61,065 bases of DNA. It comes from an uncultured beta proteobacterium. GTDB taxonomy: Bacteria; Pseudomonadota; Gammaproteobacteria; Burkholderiales; Burkholderiaceae_C. Positions within the stretch are counted from its first letter, which is position 1. The number at the start of each line of letters is the position of its first letter. The translations under genes and the position numbers were made by a program. The notes under the pieces are model-generated. The model did not search any database and was not told where the DNA came from. It saw only the letters and a list, made by a program, of their open reading frames with translations. The stretch spans positions 1-61,065 of the forward strand of contig CAISLN010000046.1 in the NCBI GenBank assembly GCA_903886275.1. Reading direction: 5' to 3'. Of the stretch, positions 10,327-19,258 are shown piece by piece.

Positions 10327-11889
10327 CTATTTGTTCATGAATTCGGGGCTGGCCAGCATCAGGCCAAAGCGCTGTCCAGGCCTTTGCTGGGCCAGTGTGT
10401 CGCGCGTGGCCGCACCCAAAAAAGGCAGCAAAAATTCCAGGTCGGCGCTCTGCTTGCCCAGGGCCAGGGCATAGTCGGCGCGGCGCGTCAGGGCCTCGGG
10501 CGCCAGCCAGGTGGCGGCGTCGGTCTTGTAGCCGTCGGGCGTTTGCCAGCCATGCAGGGGCTGGCCGGCATTGTTCAAAAAGCCCAGGGTCAGCTGCAGA
10601 TGGCGGCGCTCCTGCGCACCCTGCGTGGCGGTCAGGGCCGAGCAGGCATAGTCCATAGGCGTCTTGAACAGGCGGTTCGCCGGGTCCCAAAAGTCGGGCG
10701 ACTGCAGCAGGGCTTGCAGCCACAGTTGGATGTCGCCCTGGCTTTGCAAAAACCGCTCGCTCAGGCGCTGCACCAGCTCTGGCTTGGGCTGGTCGGCGAC
10801 AAAGAACTGCGCCAGGCGCAGGCTCAGGCGCTGGGCGGTTTGGGGCTGGCGCGCCAGCATGCGGATGGCCTGTTCGCCCTCGGCCTCACCCCGGCCCAAT
10901 AGCCCATCCGGATAGCGCTGGCCCAGCAGCGTTTTGCTGCCGCTGTCGTGCGAGCGCAGCACAAAGCGAAAGCCGTCGGCGGCGTTGGGCCCCACGGTCC
11001 AGCCGGTCAGCACACGCGCCAGTTCACGCACATCGCCTTGCGTGTAGCCGCCCTTCACGCCCAGGGTGTGCAGCTCCATCAGCTCGCGGGCATAGTTTTC
11101 GTTCAGGCCACGCGTGCTGCCCTGCGCCCCGCGCGTACCTTCAGCCACGCTTTGCGTCTGGTCCAGGTAATGCAGCATGGCCGGGTGGCGTGCGCTGGCC
11201 AGCAGCAGGTCCTCAAATTTTCCCAGGGCGTGGGCGCGTGCCACGTGGATCAGGTAATGGCCGACAAAGGGCCGCACCGGCCCCTTGCCGATGTAGACGT
11301 TGAGGTGGTTGAACCAGAACTCGGTCATGCGCGCGAGCAGCAGGTTTTCCTGCTCCGGTTGGCTGCAGGCTTGGAGCCGCCAGACCGCCGTCTTTTCGAC
11401 CATGCTGCGGTTGAAGTCTTGCGGCTCGGCGGGAACAGAAAAGTCCAGCCGCTGGCGCGTGGCCTCTGGCGCTGCAGGGCCATTCGCGCTGGCGGCTTTA
11501 AGGCTGGCGCGGGCCTGGCGCTCGGCCTGCGCGCCGGCAAAAATTTGCGGCAACGGCGCGTTGATGTCCTGCACATCGCTGGCCATAAAGGGCGCAGTCT
11601 GGCTGGCGCGCAGGGCGAGCTCAATCTGTTGCAGGGCCCAGACGCGCGGGCTGCTGGCGCTCTGGATGTCGCGCAGCAAAGCGACGCTGGGTCCATAGCC
11701 GAGCCGTGACATGGCGCGCCATTGGTCCGCGACTGTGCTGTCGGTTGGTGCAACCGTTGGCGTTGCGGGTGCCGGGGAGGTTTGTGCCCAGGTGTTGAAG
11801 GTAGGACCGCTTGCGGCCCAGGCAGCGAAGGTGGCAATTGCCCGCAGCGCGCGCCGCCTTGGGATGGAACTTGAAGCGTGTGAAGGCAT
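10327..11889 (-). CDS. DUF1800 family secreted protein
   Basis: A 520-residue protein with an RRR-containing leader (IPRRRALRAIATFAAWAA) and the DUF1800 core: TEFWFNHLNVY, GLNENYARELMELHTLGV with YTQGDVRELARVLTGW, and MLASPEFMNK at the C-terminus. DUF1800 and DUF1501 are encoded together in many bacteria and are exported. A link to extracellular polymer or surface structures has been suggested, but the biochemical role is unknown. I chose the start at MPSHASSS (11889), which restores a normal leader. Operon: DUF1800 then DUF1501. Confidence 0.92.
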   Translation of the reverse strand: MPSHASSSIPRRRALRAIATFAAWAASGPTFNTWAQTSPAPATPTVAPTDSTVADQWRAMSRLGYGPSVALLRDIQSASSPRVWALQQIELALRASQTAPFMASDVQDINAPLPQIFAGAQAERQARASLKAASANGPAAPEATRQRLDFSVPAEPQDFNRSMVEKTAVWRLQACSQPEQENLLLARMTEFWFNHLNVYIGKGPVRPFVGHYLIHVARAHALGKFEDLLLASARHPAMLHYLDQTQSVAEGTRGAQGSTRGLNENYARELMELHTLGVKGGYTQGDVRELARVLTGWTVGPNAADGFRFVLRSHDSGSKTLLGQRYPDGLLGRGEAEGEQAIRMLARQPQTAQRLSLRLAQFFVADQPKPELVQRLSERFLQSQGDIQLWLQALLQSPDFWDPANRLFKTPMDYACSALTATQGAQERRHLQLTLGFLNNAGQPLHGWQTPDGYKTDAATWLAPEALTRRADYALALGKQSADLEFLLPFLGAATRDTLAQQRPGQRFGLMLASPEFMNK

Positions 11890-12006
11890 GGTCAGGTCTC
11901 GGTGGTTGGCGCAGTGTGCCATTCCCAACGCAGCCCCGCCCACCCGCACCTACCGTTTGCCTGGGCTTTACACGCCGGGCCGACGCGTAAACCCTATTCG
12001 GTGGTG

Positions 12007-12906
12007 TTACTCCGCGTTGCGCACCCCGCTTGCCACATGGCCGCTGGGCACATGGCGGGCGGCGGATTCGATGTGGCCGGTCTGGTCGTCAAAGAAAAAG
12101 TCGGGCTCAAACTCGCGCAGAAACTCGCCCTTGTCCAGTCCGCCCAAAAACATGGCCTCGTCCACTTCGATGTTCCAGTCCATCAGGGTGCGTATGGCGC
12201 GCTCATGGGCCGGCGCGCTGCGGGCCGTGACCAGCGCGGTGCGTATGCGCAGTTGGGGAATTCCGGCGCGCTGCATGCGGTGCAGCGCCACCAGCAGCGG
12301 CTTGAAAGGGCCGTCGGGCAGGGGCCTCTTGCTGTTGTCCGTCTCGTGCTGCTGAAAAGCGTCCAGGCCCTGGCGCTGGTAGACCAGCTCGGCCTCGTCG
12401 CTAAACAGCACGGCGTCGCCGTCAAAGGCAATGCGCACCTCGCCGGGATGGGCCTCGCTGGCATGGGTGGACAGCGGATAGACCTGCGCGGCCGGCACGC
12501 CAGCGGCAAGCGCCGCGCGCACATCGTTCAGGTGGGTGCTCAGGAACAAATTGGCATGCAGCGGTTTGAGGTAGCGCCAGGGCGCCTCGCCGCGCGTGAA
12601 GGAGCAGCGGATGATGGGCAGCTCGTAGTGCGCTGCCGAGCGCATCACGCGCAGGCCGCTGACCGGATCGTTGCGCGAGAGGATTACCACCTCCACCCGC
12701 TGCGAGGGGGTCTCGTTAAAGGCCAGCAGTTTTTGCACCAGCGAGAAGGCCACACCCGGCTTGGCCGGTATGTCCAGACGCTGGCGCTGCAGCTGCATAT
12801 AGGCCCGGTCGTCGCCCTGTTCGAAGACCTCGTTTTCTTCTTCAAAGTCAAACAGGGCGCGGCTGGAGATTGCCACCACCAGCCGTCCGTCGAGATTCAT
12901 GGCCAT
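12007..12906 (-). CDS. 5'-nucleotidase (cytosolic, PF06189-type)
   Basis: A 299-residue protein of the bacterial 5'-nucleotidase family related to eukaryotic cytosolic NT5C1. Family sequences visible are LVVAISSRALFDFEEENEVF, VILSRNDPVSGLRV, VLFSDEAELV, LVTARSAPAHERAIRTL and FLGGLDKGEFL. It dephosphorylates nucleoside monophosphates in the cytoplasm. Two nearby ATGs (12906, 12900) could start it; I took the first. The ilvA gene ends 16 nt upstream on the same strand, so the two may be co-transcribed. Confidence 0.85.
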   Translation of the reverse strand: MAMNLDGRLVVAISSRALFDFEEENEVFEQGDDRAYMQLQRQRLDIPAKPGVAFSLVQKLLAFNETPSQRVEVVILSRNDPVSGLRVMRSAAHYELPIIRCSFTRGEAPWRYLKPLHANLFLSTHLNDVRAALAAGVPAAQVYPLSTHASEAHPGEVRIAFDGDAVLFSDEAELVYQRQGLDAFQQHETDNSKRPLPDGPFKPLLVALHRMQRAGIPQLRIRTALVTARSAPAHERAIRTLMDWNIEVDEAMFLGGLDKGEFLREFEPDFFFDDQTGHIESAARHVPSGHVASGVRNAE

Positions 12907-12922
12907 GGTGCTTGTTCTCTTT

Positions 12923-14515
12923 TTAGCTTTGCAGGAACATGCGGTAGACCGGGTTGGCGGTCTCTTCCACATAGGGGTAGTCCAGCGTTTGCAGGAACTT
13001 GGCAAAGGCCTTGTCGTCGCTCTTGGGCACCTGCAGTCCGACCAAAATGCGGCCGTAGTCGGCGCCCTGGTTGCGGTAGTGGAACAGACTGATGTTCCAG
13101 CCCGGGCGCATCAGGCTCAAAAACTTCATCAGTGCACCGGGCCGCTCGGGGAACACAAAGCGCAACAGGCGCTCGTCCTGTGCCAGCGACGAGCTGCCGC
13201 CCACCATGTGGCGAATATGTTCCTTGGCCAGTTCGTCTTGCGTCAGGTCCAGGGTCTGGAAGCGGTGCTTGTTGAAGGTGGCAGCAATCTTTGTGGACTC
13301 GCCCTTGCCATGCGTGGTCAGGCCGACAAACACATGGGCCTTGTTGGCGTCGCTCATGCGGTAGTTGAATTCGGTGACGCTGCGCACCGCGCCTGGCAGG
13401 GTGCCTATTAGCTCGCAAAAGCGTTTGAAGCTGCCGCGCTCTTCGGGGATGGTGACGGCAAACAGGGCCTCGCGCTCCTCACCCACCTCGGCGCGCTCGG
13501 CGACAAAGCGCAGACGGTCGAAGTTCATATTGGCGCCGCACAGAATGGCGCCGTAGGTCTCACCCTTTGTCTTGTGCTTGTCCACATACTGCTTGATGGC
13601 CGCAACGGCAAGAGCACCGGAGGGCTCGACGATGCTGCGCGTGTCCACAAAAATGTCCTTGATGGCGGCGCACACCGCATCGGTGTCCACGATGATGAAT
13701 TCGTCGACCAGGCCCTTGGCTATGCGGTAGGTTTCTTCGCCCACCAGCTTCACCGCCGTGCCATCCGAGAACAGGCCCACATCGGGCAGGGTCACGCGCT
13801 TCTTGGCGGACACCGATTGCGCCATCGCGTTCGAGTCGTTCATCTGCACGCCGATCACCTTGATGCGCGGGTCCACCGCCTTGATGTAATTGGCCACGCC
13901 CGACACCAGGCCGCCCCCGCCAATCGCCACAAAAACGGCGTCGAGCCTTGCACCCTTGAGCGCGCCCTCTTGGCCGCTCAGGGCCTGCACCTGGCGCAGC
14001 ATCTCCATGGCAATCGTGCCCTGGCCGGCAATCACATCCGGGTCGTCAAACGGGTGCACAAAGGTCAGGCCCTGCTTTTTTTGCAGCAGCAAGGAGTGGC
14101 TATAGGCGTCGGAATAGCTGTCGCCAAACAGCACCACCTCGCCGCCAAAGCTGCGCACCGCATCCACCTTGAGCTGCGGCGTGGTGGTGGGCATGACGAT
14201 GACGGCGCGCGTGCCCAACTTGCTGGCGCTCAGGGCCACGCCCTGTGCATGGTTGCCGGCCGAGGCGCAGATCACGCCCTTCTTTAATTGCTCGGGGCTG
14301 AGCTGCGCCATTTTGTTGTAGGCACCGCGCAGCTTAAAGCTGCGCACCGACTGCTGGTCTTCGCGCTTGAGCAGCACATGGTTGTGGAGGCGCTTGCTCA
14401 AAATCTTGGCCGGCTCCAGCGCCGACTCCTTGGCCACGTCATAGACGCGGGCAGTGAGAATTTTCTTCAGGTAGTCGGCAGGGGTGAGCGGTTTGGTGCG
14501 GGCAGTAGTGGCCAT
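12923..14515 (-). CDS. ilvA: Threonine ammonia-lyase, biosynthetic
   Basis: A 530-residue PLP enzyme that deaminates threonine to 2-oxobutanoate, the first step of isoleucine synthesis. The PLP lysine is in SFKLRGAYNKM near residue 64. The glycine-rich phosphate loop is AIGGGGLVSGV, and SAGNHAQGVA is also conserved. Two C-terminal ACT-like regulatory regions (EEREALFAVTIPEERGSF and DERLLRFVFPERPGAL) indicate the isoleucine-feedback-inhibited biosynthetic form, not the short catabolic TdcB. Length matches the family. Confidence 0.97.
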   Translation of the reverse strand: MATTARTKPLTPADYLKKILTARVYDVAKESALEPAKILSKRLHNHVLLKREDQQSVRSFKLRGAYNKMAQLSPEQLKKGVICASAGNHAQGVALSASKLGTRAVIVMPTTTPQLKVDAVRSFGGEVVLFGDSYSDAYSHSLLLQKKQGLTFVHPFDDPDVIAGQGTIAMEMLRQVQALSGQEGALKGARLDAVFVAIGGGGLVSGVANYIKAVDPRIKVIGVQMNDSNAMAQSVSAKKRVTLPDVGLFSDGTAVKLVGEETYRIAKGLVDEFIIVDTDAVCAAIKDIFVDTRSIVEPSGALAVAAIKQYVDKHKTKGETYGAILCGANMNFDRLRFVAERAEVGEEREALFAVTIPEERGSFKRFCELIGTLPGAVRSVTEFNYRMSDANKAHVFVGLTTHGKGESTKIAATFNKHRFQTLDLTQDELAKEHIRHMVGGSSSLAQDERLLRFVFPERPGALMKFLSLMRPGWNISLFHYRNQGADYGRILVGLQVPKSDDKAFAKFLQTLDYPYVEETANPVYRMFLQS

Positions 14516-14548
14516 GGGGTCAGTCAGTTTTTATAGGGGGTGGGAAGG

Positions 14549-14833
14549 CTACAAGCGCTTCATCGCAGTGCCGTAAACCTTGCTCTTGTCGCGCTTGCCG
14601 GTGGCCAAAACGGTCACGAAAATCGCATCATTTTCAACCCGGTACACCAGCCGATAGCCCAAGCTATGCAGCTTGATTTTGTAGCAGTCCGGCATGCCGT
14701 GTAGCGCTGCAGCGGGTACGCGTGGGTTTTCTAGGCGCTCTGCCAATTTCTTCTTGAGCGGCTCGCGAACGCTGCCGTCGAGCGCTCGCCACTCCTTAAG
14801 TGCCAGCGCATGAAAGCGCAGCTTAAAGGTCAT
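14549..14833 (-). CDS. RelE-family toxin
   Basis: A 94-residue RelE-type ribosome-dependent mRNA endonuclease. It shows the family motifs FHALALKEWRALD, LKKKLAERLENPRVP, CYKIKLHSLGYRLVYRV and VLATGKRDKSKVY. The basic and aromatic residues typical of the RelE active site are in the last two strands. It begins inside the antitoxin gene (11-bp overlap). This second type II system is unrelated to the ParE-like one at the left edge. Confidence 0.93.
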   Translation of the reverse strand: MTFKLRFHALALKEWRALDGSVREPLKKKLAERLENPRVPAAALHGMPDCYKIKLHSLGYRLVYRVENDAIFVTVLATGKRDKSKVYGTAMKRL

Positions 14834-15068
14834 TCAAAGTCACTTCGACAAACGGGCCATCGCTGCGCTCGCGCGCCAGTTGAGCGTCTTCCAGATCTTC
14901 CAGATGCTCCATCAATTGCTCGTAATGGCTGGCGGGTAACAAGTAGGCTTCAGGCCGGTTGTGGTTGAGCACCGCAATCGGGCCTTCGTCCGCTTGCTTC
15001 AGAATGCCGGCGTAGTTGCGTTTGAGTTCGGTCACGCTGACTGCGAGATGGGAAAGAACCATGTCCAT
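14823..15068 (-). CDS. Phd/YefM-family antitoxin
   Basis: An 81-residue antitoxin beginning MDMVLSHLAVSVTELKRN, with the Phd/YefM fold (SVTELKRNYAGILKQADEGPIAVLNHNRPEAYLLP) and an acidic C-terminus that would neutralise the RelE toxin. I chose the ATG at 15068. The Phd-type antitoxin with a RelE-type toxin is a common mixed pairing. The AT-rich upstream sequence (ATATATCC and TAAATGC-like steps at 15069-15110) probably holds an autoregulated promoter. Confidence 0.92.
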   Translation of the reverse strand: MDMVLSHLAVSVTELKRNYAGILKQADEGPIAVLNHNRPEAYLLPASHYEQLMEHLEDLEDAQLARERSDGPFVEVTLNDL

Positions 15069-15178
15069 AGAGATATATCCAGGTGCGGGTTTAATTGGTG
15101 CCAAATATAGCATTCAATAAAGCATCTTATGTCCTTGCCCGACAATCTTCCCCTTTGCAACAGACAGGAAGAATTCGT

Positions 15179-15628
15179 ATGGAATGCACAGTCAGCTGGA
15201 CCGGCGCCTTGGGCACACGCTCGGGCATGGGGTTTGTGGCCGAGACCGGTAGCGGTCACACCCTGGTGATGGACGGCGCGCCCGATGCGGCCAAGCCCGA
15301 AAACGGTGGCCAGAACCTCGCACCGCGCCCCATGGAAACCGTGCTGGCCGGCACCGGCGGCTGCACCGCCTATGACGTGGTGCTGATCCTCAAGCGCGGC
15401 CGCCACAATGTTACGGGTTGCAGCGTCAAGCTCACCAGCGAGCGTGCGCCAGTGGACCCCAAGGTGTTCACCAAGATCCACATGCACTTCACCGTCAGTG
15501 GCAAGGCCCTGCCCGGCGCAGCGGTGGAACGCGCCATCGCCATGAGCCACGAGAAGTACTGTTCGGCCAGCATCATGCTGGCCCATTCGGTTGAGATCAC
15601 CACCAGTTTTGAGCTGGTAGAGGCCTGA
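15179..15628 (+). CDS. OsmC-family peroxiredoxin-like protein
   Basis: A 149-residue OsmC/Ohr-fold protein. The two redox cysteines are Cys62 (GTGGCTAYD) and Cys128 (HEKYCSAS), at the spacing expected for thiol-dependent reduction of organic hydroperoxides. The sequence is closer to the YhfA/OsmC-like branch than to Ohr. The ATG at 15179 was chosen because it follows AGGAAGA at good distance. It is flanked on both sides by toxin-antitoxin loci and divergent from the RelE/Phd pair. Confidence 0.88.
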   Translation: MECTVSWTGALGTRSGMGFVAETGSGHTLVMDGAPDAAKPENGGQNLAPRPMETVLAGTGGCTAYDVVLILKRGRHNVTGCSVKLTSERAPVDPKVFTKIHMHFTVSGKALPGAAVERAIAMSHEKYCSASIMLAHSVEITTSFELVEA

Positions 15629-15694
15629 TTTTCAAGCGTTCGAACCGTCGCTGTTATTGACTTGCCAAGTCGCTGCGCTAGACCAAGTACCTAT

Positions 15695-15717
15695 AAACCC
15701 CACATGGATGTGGGTTT
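15695..15717. promoter_or_regulatory. Palindrome at the AbiEi start, probable autoregulatory operator
   Basis: AAACCCCACAT, a GG spacer and ATGTGGGTTT form a nearly perfect inverted repeat (one extra C in the left arm), ending 11 nt before the AbiEi ATG and overlapping TATAAA (15692-15697). AbiEi antitoxins of known systems bind inverted repeats upstream of their own gene. The same repeat could also fold into an RNA hairpin masking the ribosome binding region. Confidence 0.55.
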
Positions 15718-15728
15718 GGGGACGACTT

Positions 15729-16286
15729 ATGAAGAGAATGGAGCTTATCCAAAGGCTCGCGGAGCTCGATCGGCGAGGCGTACATGTGCTGGCCAGGCGC
15801 GATATCGAGAAGCTCTTCCCCGAAGAGGGCGCCAAGGCCATGGACCAATCCTTGAAACGCATGGTCGGCTGCGGCCTGCTTCAGCGAGTTGCGCGGGGCC
15901 TCTATGTCAACCCTGCCGCGTCGAGCAAGAACCGCTGGATCGCCGAGGAGATCGCCCGGGCGCTGCGCCCGGGCAGTCTTAGCTACGTCAGCTTGGAGTC
16001 GATGCTGTCGGAGTACGGCGTCATCTCACAGATCCCGGTCAACCGCATGACGCTTATGACCACCGGGACCAGCGGCCTGGTTGAGACCCCCTGCGGGCTG
16101 ATTGAGTTCACCCACACCAAGCGCGGCGCGGCCGACATCGTCAAGCACACCCAGGCAGCCAAGGGGCGACCGCTGAGGATTGCCACCAAACCTACGGCGG
16201 TTCGGGATCTCTTGCGCGTCGGGCGTAACGCCAACATGATGGATCTGCGTGGGCTCGAAGACGAGCCGCAGGGGGAAGAGCCATGA
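15729..16286 (+). CDS. AbiEi-like antitoxin (type IV toxin-antitoxin)
   Basis: A 185-residue protein with an N-terminal winged-helix region (MELIQRLAELDRRGVHVLARRDIEKLF...LKRMVGCGLLQRVARGLYVNP) and the AbiEi C-terminal domain (YVSLESMLSEYGVISQIP...TTGTSGLVETPCGLIEFTHT). In the AbiE system this protein represses the operon and counteracts the AbiEii nucleotidyltransferase. Its stop overlaps the AbiEii ATG (ATGA). The start at 15729 is chosen because the longer frame would run through the palindrome. Confidence 0.87.
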   Translation: MKRMELIQRLAELDRRGVHVLARRDIEKLFPEEGAKAMDQSLKRMVGCGLLQRVARGLYVNPAASSKNRWIAEEIARALRPGSLSYVSLESMLSEYGVISQIPVNRMTLMTTGTSGLVETPCGLIEFTHTKRGAADIVKHTQAAKGRPLRIATKPTAVRDLLRVGRNANMMDLRGLEDEPQGEEP

Positions 16287-17253
16287 GCGACGACAAGAAA
16301 GATTTCAACGCATTGGTAGACCTGGCCATGACCGACCCGGCGCTGTCGGCTATGCGTCCGGTGGTGGAGAAAGAGTTGCTGCACTACGAGATATTCATGG
16401 CGCTCGACGCTGAGGGTTTGCTCAAAGACTTGGTTTTCCAAGGCGGGACCTCGCTGCGCCTATGCCGAGGGTCGGACCGATTCAGTGAGTCTCTGGACTT
16501 CGCTGGCGGGACAAACTTTTCGGCCGACGGCATGCACCGCATCAAGGAATGTGTGGAAAAGCGCATCGGCGAACGCTTCGGTTTGAGGGTCGAGGTGAGC
16601 AACAAACCCGCCCAGGTTGGAGAGGGTGGCATCCCCCACGTTCGGGTGGAAAAGTGGTGGGTATCGACCACACCCGAGAACCGCGCCATGCCGCGTCAAA
16701 GGACCAAGTTGGAGATCGCCAACATTCCAGCGCGCACGCGCGAGTTGGTCCCGTTACGCTCCCACTACGCCGTCCTGGTGGCATGCCAACGGTGCTTGTC
16801 AACGCCGAGTCCCTGGACGAAGTGATGGCCGACCAGGTGCTTGCCTTCCCGACCTCGCTTGTAGACAACCGGGGTCAGCCAGTGGCGCCCGACTCCGTCA
16901 AGATCCGGCACCGCGACATCTGGGATCTGGCGTGGATGTCCACGCGAGGCGCCAAGCCCAATGCGCAGCTCGTGATCGCCAAGATCGGCGACTACGCAGT
17001 GGTGGGCTATCCTGCGCTGCTGGACCTGGCGATCAAGCGCATCCCACAGATCGTGAAAAGCAAGGAATTCAAGGCCCAGATGACGCGCTTCATGGATGCT
17101 TCCACCGTGGCGAAGACCCTGGCGAACGACGCCTACGCGCACTACCTGGCCGTGGCCGTCGCAGGCCTTTTCACGCAGATGAAGACGGCGTTGGCCGCCG
17201 CAGCGCAAACGGTGCCGTCCAAAGTTCGGGGCGGCCCGGCGCCAAAGCGCTGA
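16283..17253 (+). pseudogene. AbiEii-like nucleotidyltransferase toxin, frameshifted
   Basis: The first frame (16283-16825) encodes MSDDKKDFNALVDLA with the nucleotidyltransferase motif GGTSLRL and RFSESLDF. It stops being AbiEii-like after LRSHYAVL near 16777. The family-typical continuation (VLVNAESLDEVMADQVLAF...IRHRDIWDLAWM) follows in another frame to 17253. Restoring one G in CTGGTGGC at 16775-16782 rejoins the frames as ..AVLGGMPTVLVN.. So a single-base deletion, or a sequencing error, splits an otherwise complete toxin of about 323 residues. The first acidic position of the DxD motif reads Ser (SLD), which may be a subfamily trait. Confidence 0.8.
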
Positions 17254-17262
17254 GCCAAAGCA

Positions 17263-17880
17263 CTAAATGCGCTCGGCCACGGTGGTCATCACCTTGGCGG
17301 CCGCGCGCATCAAGTGCTTCACCGGCAGGGGCAAGTCCACAGCACCTGCGGCCTGTGCCTCACGGGCATGGCGCAGCTCATCGTCGTGCATTTGCGCCAC
17401 GATGGCACGAGAAGCGTGGTCGCCCGCAGGCAGCGCGTCCAGATGGCTCTTGAGGTGCGCGCCCACCTGCGTTTCGGTCTCCACCACAAAGCCCAGGCTG
17501 ATGGCCTCGCCCATGCGACCGGCCAGCAGCCCCAGACCAAAGGCGCCGGCGTACCACAGCGGGTTCAAGAGAGATGGGCGTGCGCCCAGCTCTTGCAAGC
17601 GCTCGGCGGTCCAGGCCAGATGGTCCAGCTCATCGGCACTGGCTTGGTTAAATTGGCGGCGCAAATCGGCATTGGATGTGGCCAAGGCCTGCGCGGCATA
17701 CAGCGCCTGCGCGCAGACCTCGCCCACATGGTTCACCCGCATCAGACCGGCTGCCTTGTGGCGCTCGGCATCGTTCAAGGTGGTGGGGCCTTCTGGCAGC
17801 GTGGCGCAGGCAGCAGAGGCGCGGGGCTTGGCAAACAGTGTGCGAAGGGCCGTGTCGGCAGCAATAAAAAGTGCATCCAT
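17263..17880 (-). CDS. coq7: Demethoxyubiquinone hydroxylase Coq7
   Basis: A 205-residue di-iron monooxygenase that hydroxylates 2-polyprenyl-3-methyl-6-methoxybenzoquinol, the penultimate step of ubiquinone synthesis. The iron ligands lie in two repeated helices: [14 protein letters not shown] with ADELDHLAW, and [11 protein letters not shown] with HDDELRHA (E...ExxH twice). I chose the start MDALFIAAD at 17880; the upstream reading into the porin leader is not protein-like. Coq7 is common in Betaproteobacteria. Convergent with the AbiE locus. Confidence 0.95.
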   Translation of the reverse strand: MDALFIAADTALRTLFAKPRASAACATLPEGPTTLNDAERHKAAGLMRVNHVGEVCAQALYAAQALATSNADLRRQFNQASADELDHLAWTAERLQELGARPSLLNPLWYAGAFGLGLLAGRMGEAISLGFVVETETQVGAHLKSHLDALPAGDHASRAIVAQMHDDELRHAREAQAAGAVDLPLPVKHLMRAAAKVMTTVAERI

Positions 17881-18004
17881 AGTGAAGTGTTTCCCCAGAG
17901 TAGGCCGATGAGTGTAGGGCAGGGCGGCACTTTGCCAGACCTCTACAAGTTGTTGCAATGATGCAACGAAAGTAACGCGCTTATGCCGATTCCGCCGTTT
18001 TCCT

Positions 18005-18033
18005 TTGCTAAAGCCTGCCCGGTCTGGTGCAAT
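18005..18033 (+). promoter_or_regulatory. Candidate sigma-70 promoter of the porin gene
   Basis: TTGCTA and TGCAAT are spaced 17 bp apart, giving a leader of about 70 nt. The leader contains AACCTAGGAGGTT, a small palindrome with a decoy Shine-Dalgarno sequence, and the true GGAG in TTGGAGAATTTTTTAC before the ATG. A further hairpin (GTTGCA/TGCAAC, 17952-17967) lies upstream. Weak match at the -10 box. Confidence 0.4.
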
Positions 18034-18113
18034 ACATCTAACTTCCTTGAACCTAGGAGGTTGGCCCGGGGTTCCACCTGGAGCCCTTCGTTTAACCTTG
18101 GAGAATTTTTTAC

Positions 18114-19088
18114 ATGAAAAAGACACTCGTTGCACTGGCCGTTCTGGCTGCTTCCGGCGCTTCCTTCGCTCAAGTCACCATGACCGGCGAATTCACATGG
18201 GGCTACAAGGCCGTTTCTAACGGTGCTGGCACCGATTCTTCCGGCTTCGGCGTTGATTACTCCAACATCAACTTTGCAGCAACCGAAGACCTCGGCGGCG
18301 GCACTAAAGTTTCCGTCAAGATGGGCATTGACGGTGCTGACCGTTCCGGCGACGGCGTGGGCGGTCCTACTACCGGCCAAGATGCCAACATCACCCTGAC
18401 CGGTGGTTTCGGTAAGCTGATGCTGGCTACCATGGAAAACGGCAACTACCTGGGCAATGGCATCGCCAACGCTGGTGACCCTGCTTGGATCGACCTGGAC
18501 AATAAAGTTCAAGGTGCCAAGAACAACGGCGATCGCATCCAATACGCTTATGCCTTCGGTCCTGTGACCCTGGGTCTGCAACACCTGGAAGCCGCTGCTG
18601 GCCTGGGTGAAGGCCTTGGCCAAACTGGCAACACCGCTCAACGTCGCAACCTGATCGAAGTGACCTACGCTGCTGGTCCTTTGACAGCTAACGCTGGCTA
18701 CGCTGCTTACGACAACCAAATCGACAACTCCACTGCAACCAGCGTCAGCCGTCTGCGCGGTTCCGCAAACTATGACTTCGGCGTTGCCAAGGTTGGTTTC
18801 GGTATCGAAAGCACGAAGAAGAACAAGGGCACTGTGACCGACACGTTCCTGGGCGCAAACGCTCCCATCGGCGCGTTGACACTGGCTCTGAGCTGGGGTT
18901 CCAACAAGGTTGACGCTGACGGCGCCATTGGCATTGTTGACGGCACCAAATCCGGTTACGGCCTTGGCGCTGCTTACGCTCTGAGCAAGCGTACCCAGTT
19001 GATCGCTAACTACCGTTCGTACGAAGCGACTGTCAACGCTGCTAACCGTAGCACCGACACACGCTTGTACATCGACCACTCGTTCTAA
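18114..19088 (+). CDS. Gram-negative porin (Omp32-like)
   Basis: A 324-residue outer-membrane porin. The signal peptide [20 protein letters not shown] is cut after AQ. The rest is alternating beta strands: [32 protein letters not shown] and a C-terminal TRLYIDHSF ending in Phe, as needed for BAM insertion. Codon use is strongly biased to preferred codons (GCT, GGT, GTT, CGT), unlike its neighbours, which points to very high expression. A good terminator follows. Likely a major anion-preferring porin. Confidence 0.95.
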   Translation: MKKTLVALAVLAASGASFAQVTMTGEFTWGYKAVSNGAGTDSSGFGVDYSNINFAATEDLGGGTKVSVKMGIDGADRSGDGVGGPTTGQDANITLTGGFGKLMLATMENGNYLGNGIANAGDPAWIDLDNKVQGAKNNGDRIQYAYAFGPVTLGLQHLEAAAGLGEGLGQTGNTAQRRNLIEVTYAAGPLTANAGYAAYDNQIDNSTATSVSRLRGSANYDFGVAKVGFGIESTKKNKGTVTDTFLGANAPIGALTLALSWGSNKVDADGAIGIVDGTKSGYGLGAAYALSKRTQLIANYRSYEATVNAANRSTDTRLYIDHSF

Positions 19089-19126
19089 TCAAAAGCTGGC
19101 GTAAGCCAGCTTGCGGTTGAATCAGT

Positions 19127-19163
19127 AAAAAGCCCCGTTGCAGCAATGCAGCGGGGCTTTTTT
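19127..19163 (+). terminator. Rho-independent terminator of the porin gene
   Basis: A stem of AAAAGCCCCGTTGCA against TGCAGCGGGGCTTTT with a GCAA tetraloop, followed by a run of T. It is bidirectional in principle and could also serve the end of the icmF transcript. A second short hairpin (AGCTGGC/GCCAGCT, 19095-19112) lies between the stop codon and this stem. Confidence 0.9.
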
Positions 19164-19170
19164 AATGGCC

Positions 19171-19230
19171 GTCATTCCCGCGCAGGTGGGAATCTAGACA
19201 GCCCAGGATGCCCGCCTGCGCGGACATGAC
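19171..19230. repeat. Dispersed inverted repeat (GTCATTCCCGCGCAGG.../...CCTGCGCGGACATGAC)
   Basis: Two imperfect arms of about 20 nt separated by a short spacer. Each arm itself contains a small hairpin (ATTCCCGC...GTGGGAAT). This element is common between genes in Beta- and Gammaproteobacteria. The left arm matches the stem used as the group II intron target at 272-291. Confidence 0.65.
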
Positions 19231-19258
19231 AGGAATGGCGACACTTCACGCAACGCCC

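Noticed and set aside
15657..15662. TTGACT as -35 box for AbiEi with TATAAA as -10
   Set aside because: The spacing of about 29 bp is too long for a sigma-70 promoter.
16775..16782. Programmed -1 frameshift in AbiEii
   Set aside because: No slippery heptamer (X XXY YYZ) or following stem; a one-base loss explains the frames more simply.
17943..19079. 378-codon open frame antisense to the porin
   Set aside because: A by-product of the strong codon bias of the porin; no ribosome binding site and a Val/Ser-rich, family-less product.
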